Shown here in pieces: positions 51,329 through 60,326 of a stretch of DNA of 64,000 nt (positions are counted from its first letter, which is position 1; each line of letters begins with the position of its first letter). Origin of the DNA: Panorpa germanica (lineage: Eukaryota; Arthropoda; Insecta; Mecoptera; Panorpidae); assembly GCA_963678705.1 (NCBI GenBank), contig OY783218.1, forward strand, positions 12,410,152 through 12,474,151, in the 5' to 3' direction. The translations under genes and the position numbers were made by a program. The notes beneath the pieces were generated by a model. That model was given only the letters and a program-made list of their open reading frames with translations, had not been told where the DNA came from and did not search any database.

Positions 51329-54104
51329 ATGAAATCTATTATTATATCATTTATTTTAGTCAGTTTGTTGTTTTTCTCATTGGCTGAAAATTTAAGTGAA
51401 AATGTTGATAAAAAGAAATGTATGTAGAAAATTTATGATGTTATTAATATATTATATATAACATTTTTAATTAGAAAGGAATATTTTTGAAGGGCTGGAA
51501 CTTCTTATGGATGTCGACGCACCAAATATAAATGCAACGCAGTCACTTGTTGGTATAGGAAATACGGAAAAACTAAGGAAAAACATTATTCTTTTTATAT
51601 CTGATGCAACTACGGAAACCAAAGATGTAGCTGATCAATTAAAACAGGAATTTCCCATTCACGGATTTTGTAAAGTAATTAATTGTGTAATATATGTTTT
51701 TTCTATATACAGAAATCTGACACTTTATTACTTGCAGGTATTCGACGACACTCAATCTGCACCAGTTCCGCAAAATTTAGTAAAACTCTTGGGGGGACAA
51801 CATACTCGCAGTGTAACAAAAGGCTGTAGCAATCTCCTCCAATCGAACATAGCATCCTTAGTAGAATGGGCAAGAAATGACCAGCAAATGACAACCGGAG
51901 TTGTAACTGTAACCAACGCATCGACGGTTAGCGAAATACAGTCTCCAACCAATAGCAACATCACAATTATTCAAAACGAAGAAGATTGGAGTGGTGGATC
52001 TTACGACCAAATTCCTTACCAAGAAGCATCTGACGAAAAAAAGAATTATTTATATCCATTTAGACCCGATTTATTTAATTCGAGAAATGATCCAAGGAAA
52101 ATAAACAAAATATCGCAATTAGAGAAAAAACAAAATAGCGAAACTGTAAAAACTTCTAAGAAAGAACGGGATGATGTTGCAATACCACCTGCTTTTGATG
52201 ATGATGATGAATACGATGAACCATTAATGGTAACTCCAGTAATAAGAAAATATAAAAGAGAAGTTTATTATTCGAGCAATCCGGAAAGAAAATTGTTGAT
52301 CAAACCAATCACAGGCGATGATCCAAAGTATAATAAATGGAATATATTTGATCTGATGCGGAAATCATTTCTGGATGATTTCATGGTTAAAATGGGTAAA
52401 ATTTACAACTTAATACTTACGAAAAAATTACTTATTTAGTTATTTTCTCAAGATTTTCATTTCCTTTAAGGTATCGATGCTAAGGCAAGCGATGAAAATG
52501 CTAATCTTGATATAGATCAGCTCGGAAGTGTTCGGGAACCTTCGTATTATCAATTAGTTAGAAATGCGTTAAACGATATTGAATCTCAATCATCTATCGA
52601 TAATGATAATGGATTCTTGTTGGTAATAACGGGAGGACGTCCAGAAAGGAGTGCGGAGTTTACAGAGGGTGTGAGATATGTGCTAAATAATATATCGAAA
52701 TATAACACACTGGTTGTGGTAACGGGAAATTGTCCGAAGGAAACGTCCAACGATATTAGGAGTAAGAAAATGACACGTTTTGGAAGGAAACTGACCAGAA
52801 CTGTTCCTTATTTTGCATCAGGTAACACTTCCCATGAACTGTTAAAGATTAATACATTTTTGGGAAATTTTGTTACAAGTATTATTTGATTTTATTATTA
52901 TTGTTGTAGGATTCGGAAGTAAAAAAAAACGGGTTCTACGGGTATTATTATTAACGTTATATTTGTAAAATTTTATTTTACAAATGTACACGTTATTTTT
53001 TTTATGATGAAACAATAATTCTGTTTTTAATCTAAATAGAATATTTCGGATTTAATTCTAGAACATAAGTAATGTTTAGCGGGGGTTTTAATGTGATTAA
53101 TTACACCCGCGACTACATCCTCTGTTTCAGTTATCAGTAAACATATGTAATTTGTATTTATAATTACCATAAGCAAGTAGACTTGCAGTGCACCTGATGC
53201 AATTGAGTAGTTAACAATAGGAAATGAAATTATCTTGTGCAATGTTAATTATATATGCACTTTTATTGTGCATTTATAAGGGTAAAGTATCACATAACTA
53301 TTAAAATACATTTATTTTTTAATTAACTAATTTACAAGGTATCAACTTAATGATATTAGTCCAACGATATTAGAAATAGGAAAATGACAGGTTTTGGAAG
53401 AAAGCTGATCATAACTGTTCCTTATTTTGCGTCAGGTAAGAACTATTTGGTGTAATGTCTCGGTAGATGAAGTTTGCATCTACTTTTATCGTCGCTTAGA
53501 TTCTGAAAGGTCAAATAGCTTTGCCATTTGTAGCCCATGACAGGCACTTCACATGAACTACTAAAGATTAATAGATTTTAATAAATATGATTTTGCATTT
53601 TTCACTAGAGAAATGTCAAAATTAAAACAAAACGCTCTAATATTCTAATAACGCGGTATATTTTGTTACAAGTATTATTTGAATTTTATTATTATTGTTG
53701 TAGGATTCGGAAGTGAATCTCTGAAGAAGGTGAACCACTTATACGAGATACCAAAAGCAATAAAGAGCGTCTTCGAAGAAGTCAGATCGGATGAGAAATC
53801 TACAAGATCAATAAACGAAGCTAAGAACTTTAAGATATCAGAATCTGAAGAATATCAACACAGTGGTAAAAAACCTGAAGATGGTTCCGAAACAAAATAC
53901 CTAGAATATGTAATAAGTATACCTAAAAGTTCTGTTGATGAAGATATTGTAAAACCTGATCGTCATGTGTCAAATATAGAAGGTGGTGAAACGAAAGTAG
54001 AACCAAAATCAACGTCATCGAGTTATGATGAAACCCCTAGTGCACTTATGATAGTCATCGCCAGTTTTCTGCGTTTCAGTTTTAAATATTTATTATGTTA
54101 TTAA
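51329..54104 (+). CDS. Alkaline-phosphatase-like GPI-anchored pseudoenzyme (5 exons, 566 aa)
   Basis: Predicted exons are 51329-51423, 51479-51674, 51738-52395, 52471-52821 and 53704-54104, with GT-AG introns and matching phases. The product is 566 aa, close to insect membrane alkaline phosphatases. It starts with a signal peptide (residues 1-19, ending FFSLA) and ends with a short hydrophobic tail (LMIVIASFLRF) after a Ser-rich stretch, as in GPI-anchored proteins. Family landmarks are still readable: KNIILFISD (66-74, normally ILFxGDGMG), GCSNLLQSNIASLVEWA then TGVVTVTNAS (126-159, normally GVVTTTRVTHASP), DNGFLLVITGGRPER (362-376, normally FxLFVEGGRIDHxHH), TLVVVTGNCPK (396-406, normally TVVTADHSH) and VPYFASGFGS. 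The nucleophile Ser motif (DSA), the Asp/His of GGRIDH and the Asp/His of TADHSH are missing; only the first Asp seems kept. An acidic and basic low-complexity insert lies at about 200-290. Metal-dependent catalysis is therefore unlikely. That it is a binding or structural homologue is inference. Confidence 0.8.
52910..52968 (+). other. Alternative 3' exon start inside the ALP-like gene (duplicated acceptor)
   Basis: The acceptor ttgttgtag and the first bases of the last exon occur twice, here and at 53704. Splicing exon 4 (donor 52821/52822) to this nearer acceptor leaves an 88-bp intron. It adds only GFGSKKK and a short Leu-rich tail before a stop at 52966-52968, removing the GPI-tail region. 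Whether it is used is unknown. Confidence 0.4.
52934..53359 (+). repeat. About 425-bp dispersed repeat, copy 1 (in the ALP-like gene intron)
   Basis: This block matches 58615-59042 in the same orientation over nearly its whole length (for example TACACCCGCGACTACATCC and GCAGTGCACCTGATGCAATT in both). Both copies end in CTTAATGATATTAG. No coding capacity or clear terminal inverted repeat was seen. It sits between the two copies of the duplicated exon 4/5 junction. Confidence 0.8.
53361..53435 (+). pseudogene. Duplicated copy of the end of exon 4 of the ALP-like gene
   Basis: This 75-bp stretch matches the end of exon 4 (52747-52821), including the donor (tcaggtaag) and the reading NDIRNRKMTGFGRKL...VPYFASG. 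It has no in-frame acceptor of its own: the AG at 53358-53359 would lead into a stop. I therefore read it as a relic inside the last intron. Confidence 0.75.
53441..53541 (-). mobile_element. Very degenerate CCCAGTAAACA-family MITE piece in ALP-like intron
   Basis: Spaced family words remain in order (TATTTGGTGTAATG, AGTTTGCATCTACTTT, GATTCTGAAAGGTC, TTTGCCATTTGTAGCC). It interrupts the second copy of the duplicated exon junction, so it inserted after that duplication or into that copy. Confidence 0.45.
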
Positions 54105-54261
54105 TTATTCTAGCTATCATTTCTAAATACATATGATAAATTCTAATTAAGTACTATAAGTAATTTAAACGAAAGATTTTAATTTTTATAAAAATATACA
54201 TTGTTGATTAATAATATTTTTGTTGCTTATTTTACTCATGAATTTAAATTTATAAAAATTG

Positions 54262-55848
54262 TTATAAAGATTTAGCGATTAGAAGGCAGTGAATGTCCAT
54301 TACATTAGTACCGGTAATTCCCGTACTTATGAGATATTCTCCTCCATAAAACTGCCTGTAAAATGTATTGGAATCATTATTCAATAGGAATGTATGCGCC
54401 TTTAAGTTATCTTCATCAGCCAGATCATACAAAGCTGGAAAAGAAATAGCTCCAGCTGCGTTAGTTGGTCCATCGATACCATCTGTTCCACCGCTCAAGA
54501 AAACAACATCAAAACCGTCTAAATCCTTCTTGATGCTGTGCAAATCTTCACCTAACTGAAGAGCTAATTGTTGATTACGACCTCCCACTCCTTCCCCAGT
54601 TACAACTACAGTTGGTTCGCCTCCCAAAATAAAGCAAACACCCTTCGATTCATTGAATTTATCAAGATATTGCAAAATGTATTCAGTATCCACTGATTTT
54701 AAACTGTTTCGTATATTTTTCATAGCAAATATATAATTTTCTCTGGATACTTCTTTGGATATATATTTAACAGTAAGTACAGCCAGCTCCTTGTATATTT
54801 TGCTGATCGTCTTTACGTCTCCTTGCACTTCGGTTGACATAATGATGGGAATATAACCTTTTGAGGAAGCTTCCAAAGCTGCTGCATCCACCGCCACTTT
54901 ATTATTTCCAATAATAAATGTCGAAGCATTTGTAATTTTTTCTGCGGGTCTATTTGAAGTATCGTAGATATATTTTCGTATTTCATTGCTTAAAACACCT
55001 TCCAAATGATACTTTTCTATAACATTTTTGGCATCTTCCGGATGGTCTTCATTTGGCACAGTAGGACCACTAGCAATGACTTCTAAATCATCACCAATGA
55101 CGTCAGAAAGAACTAAAGCCACTACTGTAGCTGGGTGTGCAATTTCGGCTAACTTACCACCTTTTAAATTAGATAGCTTCTTGCGAACTATATTCAATTC
55201 TCTAATATTAGCTCCTTTATTAGCTAGCGCTTTAACTAGGGTAGCTTTTTCAGCGTAGTTTACACCAGAAATAGGACAAGTCAGTAATGCAGAACCTCCG
55301 CCAGATATTAAAACAATAATGGTATCATTTTCTTGACAAGATTTTAAATATGTGTATATTTCTTTTCCAGCTATAAATGCATTTTCATCTGGAATGTTAT
55401 TTAAAGCGCCTTCAAATACCTTAATGTTATCTACTAAACGCAGATTAGGATTGTTTTTAAAAGTTTCCAAAGTTCCTGTTGGAATACTAAGAATTCCTCC
55501 TTTTAAAAGGGAATCTAACTTATTCTGGACTTGAACCGCCATGCCGAGCACTGCTTTACCGAAACCAACCAATTTCACATTTTTTTGTGTTATATTTATT
55601 TCGTGACCCTTCACAGAGATGGCGGTTGAATCTACTGATTGTTTGACCTCGAAACAATAATTAATTAATGATTGCGGCTTTACAGCTGTCACTGATTTAT
55701 CAAATACATCTTTTAGATTGTCACTTAGATCTTTTAATGCACTTAAATTTTTATTCATTTCTTTAGGTTTATATTTTCTATTTGATATATGAAACACTGC
55801 TTTTATTTTATTAAATGTGAGCACAGTACTTCTTGACAGTAAAGTCAT
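54262..55848 (-). CDS. GLYCTK: Glycerate 2-kinase, class II (MOFRL family), 528 aa, single exon
   Basis: It phosphorylates D-glycerate to phosphoglycerate, linking serine and fructose breakdown to glycolysis. The ORF covers the whole family: GFGKAVLGMA (95-104), the glycine-rich ISGGGSALL (181-189), the ANIRELNIVRKKLSNLKGGK segment (213-232), SDVIGDD and ASGPT (248-263), and the C-terminal MOFRL part with GGEPTVVVTGEGVGGRNQQ (409-427) and SGGTDGIDGPTNAAGA (452-467). Length matches the roughly 520-aa animal enzymes. The first about 30 residues are basic and lack acidic residues until KPKE, fitting a mitochondrial targeting leader; an internal Met at 31 is an alternative start. No intron is visible, unlike both + strand neighbours. 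It is convergent with the ALP-like gene, the stop codons lying about 157 bp apart. A possible poly(A) signal (TTTATT on +, 54089-54094) lies inside the neighbour's last exon. No frameshift or missing motif was noticed. Confidence 0.97.
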   Translation of the reverse strand: MTLLSRSTVLTFNKIKAVFHISNRKYKPKEMNKNLSALKDLSDNLKDVFDKSVTAVKPQSLINYCFEVKQSVDSTAISVKGHEINITQKNVKLVGFGKAVLGMAVQVQNKLDSLLKGGILSIPTGTLETFKNNPNLRLVDNIKVFEGALNNIPDENAFIAGKEIYTYLKSCQENDTIIVLISGGGSALLTCPISGVNYAEKATLVKALANKGANIRELNIVRKKLSNLKGGKLAEIAHPATVVALVLSDVIGDDLEVIASGPTVPNEDHPEDAKNVIEKYHLEGVLSNEIRKYIYDTSNRPAEKITNASTFIIGNNKVAVDAAALEASSKGYIPIIMSTEVQGDVKTISKIYKELAVLTVKYISKEVSRENYIFAMKNIRNSLKSVDTEYILQYLDKFNESKGVCFILGGEPTVVVTGEGVGGRNQQLALQLGEDLHSIKKDLDGFDVVFLSGGTDGIDGPTNAAGAISFPALYDLADEDNLKAHTFLLNNDSNTFYRQFYGGEYLISTGITGTNVMDIHCLLIAKSL

Positions 55849-56606
55849 ATCTAGTATTTATGTACTTTGATAAGGATGCTATCTTTACAGAGATAATTTA
55901 ACAAATCAATAATGGAAACACTACACTAAACTGTAGGCTGAGGGACTGATATCTAATAATCGAACCATGTATGGAATGCTTTCTTGTAATGGTGTAAATA
56001 TATAATAGGATTGAGTCTCAGCTATATGTGACTAGTTTGTAGTTTAATTTCATTCGAGTGCGACAAGTATAATTTTATGTATCCTATGTAGGCAGATTGT
56101 CTTAAGAAAGTCGTGCCAGTCCTTGAAAGTCCTTAAATCTTCAATACAAAACGAAAACGATTTTTAAAAAAGTGTTTTTCTATTTAAATCTATAACATAT
56201 GTCCTTTACAGTGACATTTGTTTTGCATAATTTAAAATTTATTTAATTGTCACTCAAGATATTAGTAACGTAATATTTGTTTAGTAATAATACAGAGGAA
56301 ATGATTCCACTTTAGTTTATAATTGCTCAATAACATAAACATAATCCAGTGCCGTAGATACAACCTGTAAAAAAAGGGGACATTGGCATTGGGTACATAC
56401 ATCTTTTTGATCATTTTGAGTCGACTTTTCGGGCTTACGGCGCTGAAAAAGAAATTTCCAAAACTATCTGTCAAAAATAACAGAAACACAAACAATTTTA
56501 ATATTGTTTTATGAATAATATTGTTAGATATCGCAAGCATGTTCATGTACAAAACAGCGGTCAAACGTAGTCCCTTTGACAAACTTATATATAGGACCAT
56601 AAACAC
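55849..56606. other. Region upstream of the glycerate kinase gene
   Basis: Its promoter should lie here. No clear core promoter element could be placed. A 114-codon minus-strand frame (56262-56606) has no family signal. Confidence 0.45.
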
Positions 56607-57237
56607 AATGGGCTTGTGTCCTATGTCTTAATTTCTATAAAAGTGTACTATATATTGATAAAGTGGGTTACTAGAACCTCAAATGTTCAATTATTTTTTA
56701 ATAACTCCTTATATGTTAGGAGATATTAACAATTAAATTAGTCATTTTGTCTCTTTAATTATTAAAGGGATTTAACGTTGTACACATACCAAGTGCATGT
56801 GATATCACAATCCTTGTGTAAGGCTACCAACCTTACAGCTCATAAATCTCTGCTGTATGTATTTATATATCAAATATTATTTATTAGTTTTGCAAGGAAC
56901 AACAAAATTGCAATATTATGTCTGCCTTAGCAGGGTTAAATAAAATAAAAACTTATTATTCTTTGACTTGACTTGATTATTTGACTACCAACAGCTACAG
57001 AACATTACCACAGCACTGACCTACTCAACAAATAACTGACGTTAAAATGCATTTCACGTCATACAAATATGGCCGACCATTTCCAGCGCTAAAACTACAA
57101 TTCAAACTTTTAATTGCTATATCTTCGTCAATCTTTAGATATTTAATAAAATAGACACGCCAATACACATTTATTAACATCAATTTCAATTAGCAATTGA
57201 AAAATTGACCACTAAAAAATGAGGACACAAGCCCATT
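56607..57237. mobile_element. 631-bp MITE with 16-bp TIRs (AATGGGCTTGTGTCCT)
   Basis: The tips are perfect inverted copies over 16 bp. The interior shares long words with 28610-29040 and 58229-58500 (GGGTTACTAGAACCTCA, AGATATTAACAATTAAA, ATTTATTAACATCAATTTCA). No ORF is seen. The target duplication is unclear. Confidence 0.8.
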
Positions 57238-58228
57238 AATAAGCTGAAAAAAAAAAAAGTTTTTTTGTTGCAATTAACAGTGAATCTCTTTACTTTTATC
57301 CAAAACGTTTGATTATAAGATGCTGATGAAACATTTAAGTAATTCAACAACTTCCTTTTTATTTCACAACAAAACTATTCAACAACTATTGTAATTAAAA
57401 GATTTGAAAATATCCTGGAACAATTGGTTAAGAATTTCATTTAATAAATATCAAATTTAGTTTACAAAAAATAGTTTACAAATCTTTTTTGAAACAATTC
57501 CTACTAATAAGTTATATCAATAGTTTGTTTGTAAAATATTTAGAATAAATAGGATACCACAAATATCTTCTTATGTCAAATGGGTGTAGTCAGGCTTCCT
57601 CGTTTTGATTGAGATAATTAGCGGACTGTATTAAGCAATGTTCACTGCGCCCCGCCCCTAAACATCAATCATCACCTCTTGGCTCCATGCTCTGTATCGT
57701 TCTCGCACTTTCAATTGTATTCCTCTGCACCTCTGCCGCAATGCACCCACTTGCAACACCACATCCCACCTCAGCATCATCGCTCATTAAGGCACTTTCC
57801 TATCGCCCCCGTTTTCGCGCAATCATTAAATAATCCTGCGCTTCCACCCCCTGCGTACTAATCTCTTAGCAATCCGTTTTCAAAATTAATACTTTACTGG
57901 CAACCTGCATACTAAATTTCATCCTTAGAAGTACATTATTAAATGCTTGATAAAATTCATTAAATGTAATAAATGTAATGAGTATTAAACTCATTTCAAT
58001 GTAAACCTACTAATTACATCAATTCATTTATGTTTTTAAGGCCTAGCGGTTCGCTCTTAATAATCTTATCTCTAGCCCTTATCCTTCCCCTTATTGCACT
58101 TTCGATTTAATCCCCATGCATTGCCGCCCACACTTCGGAATAAGTACTTTTTGTTTTTTACCTGGACAAGACATTAAAATAACGGACCTGGCTCTATTTA
58201 AAGATGTCATAGGAGTTTGACTTTCTTC
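57238..58228. other. Intergenic with C-rich block
   Basis: 57590-57870 is C-rich and non-repetitive. Its 60-codon frame shows no motif. Confidence 0.5.
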
Positions 58229-58500
58229 AATGGGCTTGTGTCCTATGTCTTAATTTCTATAAAAGTGTACTATACATTGATAAAGTTGGTTACTAGAACC
58301 TCAAATGTCTAACTACTTTTCAATAACTCCTAATATGTTAGAAGATATTAACAATTAAAAAAGTCATTTTGTCTCTTTAATTATTAAAGGGATTCAACAT
58401 TGTAGAACATTACAAGACCTCACGTCCACTATGTTGCTATCTCTTTTATACACACAGAGCGTAAAAGAGATAGCATATTCATGACAGAACCCTGACAAAT
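58229..58500 (+). mobile_element. Left part of the AATGGGCTTG MITE family
   Basis: It starts with the intact left tip and follows the family for about 270 bp (to AGAGCGTAAAAGAGATAGCATA), then leaves it. The right tip is missing. Confidence 0.75.
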
Positions 58501-58614
58501 TTAAAGGTTATCAATTTATCTTCACAACAACCAAGCTCAGAAAAATGCGACGACACAACAGACTAGTGTCTGTTATGTACAGGTGTCTACAATGTATATG
58601 TTTACTATTTTACC

Positions 58615-59042
58615 AACGGGAATTATCATTATACATTATTTTTGTAAAAATTTATTGCAAATGTAAACACTATTTTTTTATGATGAAACAATAATTTTGT
58701 TTTTAATCTAAATAGGATATTTCGGATTTAATTCTTGAACATAATTATGTGTTTAGAGGGGGTTTTAAAGTGATTAATTACACCCGCGACTACATCCTCT
58801 GTTTCAGTAATCAGTTTACGTATGTAATTTGTATTTATAATTACCATAAGCAACTAGACTTGCAGTGCACCTGATGCAATTGAGTAGTTAACAATAGGAA
58901 TTATTCAATGAAATTATCTTGTGCAATGTTAATTATATATGCACTTTTATTGTGCATTTATAAGGGTAAAGTATCAACTAATTACTAATGTATATTTGTT
59001 TTCTAATTAACTAATTTATAAGGTATTAACTTAATGATATTA
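58615..59042 (+). repeat. About 425-bp dispersed repeat, copy 2
   Basis: This is a direct-orientation relative of 52934-53359, differing by scattered substitutions and small indels. Together the copies bracket the glycerate kinase gene about 5.3 kb apart. Confidence 0.8.
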
Positions 59043-60326
59043 GGTAAATTTAACGATCGCTTTGTTTTAGCATTTAAGACACATGATTACTAATTTCAAA
59101 TTTATTACTAAAATATCTTTTTTTAGACAATAATCAGAATAGATCTACACAATTTAGATTTGTTTTTCTTTTTACCAAATGTAATATGAAAAAAATTGAC
59201 ATTTTAATAATAAATAGGCAAAAATGGATTTGTTACAAATTACTCTCTATTTACATAATTTCATTACCCCAAGAAACAAAGTTACATTTTATATTTTAAT
59301 AAATTAATATATTCCTTATCATAGCAATTTATTCAATATAACAAAATAACCCCCATATTTTTTCGAGGCGTCTCTAATAATAAGTAAAATAAATAAAAAA
59401 ATGTGTATTTCATATTATAAAAACAATCATGTCAACATATCACTTGCATTTTTACATACAAAGTGTTTTACATTAAAGTTACAAATATGTTTAACAATAC
59501 AGTCACCTCTCTTTAATCCGGTTCATACTTTACTCTAACGGAAACATTTATGACGGCATTCAGCGGCCGGATTATCGAACATATTTACATATTTTTTACG
59601 GTAATCACTCCAGATAAAAATAAAAACGTTAAAAATATGTATTTACGCACATTCTGAACTTTGGACACGATTTAAATACTCGATTTACGCCATGTTAGAC
59701 TTTAATTAGCTAGAAGTAAGTTGGCAAGTATGAAACTTGGATTGGAAGACAATTTTCTACCTGGGGCGTTAACTGAATCATTGAATATAAAACTTTTCCC
59801 AACTTAAATTCACCAATATGAAAATCAAAAATTATACTAGAAATTAAAAAGGGGATCAAATGGTGAAAGATTAAAGAGAGTTTACTGTATTTATATAAAA
59901 AATTACAGTATACGCGATACTACAATAGTAAACCCATTAATATGTGCACGTGACTTTAATTGCAATTAAAAAACACATTGTAAATTATCAAATTGCTTAT
60001 ACTGTCCCATAAAGATATGCAAAACCTGTTGAATTAGATTAATGGCTATAAAAATGGCAGATAGAAAATAATGTGTTGACAAGTAGAAAACGATTATTAC
60101 GAAAATAAATAAAATCATTATTAACTTGATTCAAAATTCACATAGTAACAAAAATCCCGTAGAAAAAAAAACTCAGTTTTTCCAGAATTTAGAAATGTTT
60201 CTTTCCTTAAAAACTCACTATTACGACTCGGTCCAGCTGTTCTCAAGTGATGCGCTTACTAATGAAGAGCATTACATTTATATTTATATATGTAGATGTA
60301 AATGAAAATTTGTATTTTTCCTTCAG
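59043..60326. other. Upstream region of the lipase
   Basis: The missing signal-peptide exon of the lipase should be here or further upstream; I found no ATG plus hydrophobic run plus GT donor in the required phase. Confidence 0.45.

Noticed and set aside
51703-51964. Minus-strand frames opposite ALP-like exon 3
   Set aside because: Shadows of the real exon; the + strand matches the phosphatase family.
56262-56606. 114-codon minus-strand frame directly upstream of the glycerate kinase
   Set aside because: Biased hydrophobic composition without any motif, and its upstream end runs up to the tip of a MITE.
58035-58110. Signal-peptide-like frame (MFLRPSGSLLIILSLALIL) as first exon of the lipase
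   Set aside because: No GT donor before the stop codon in the right phase, and the sequence lies in a pyrimidine-rich stretch that codes Leu/Ile by chance.
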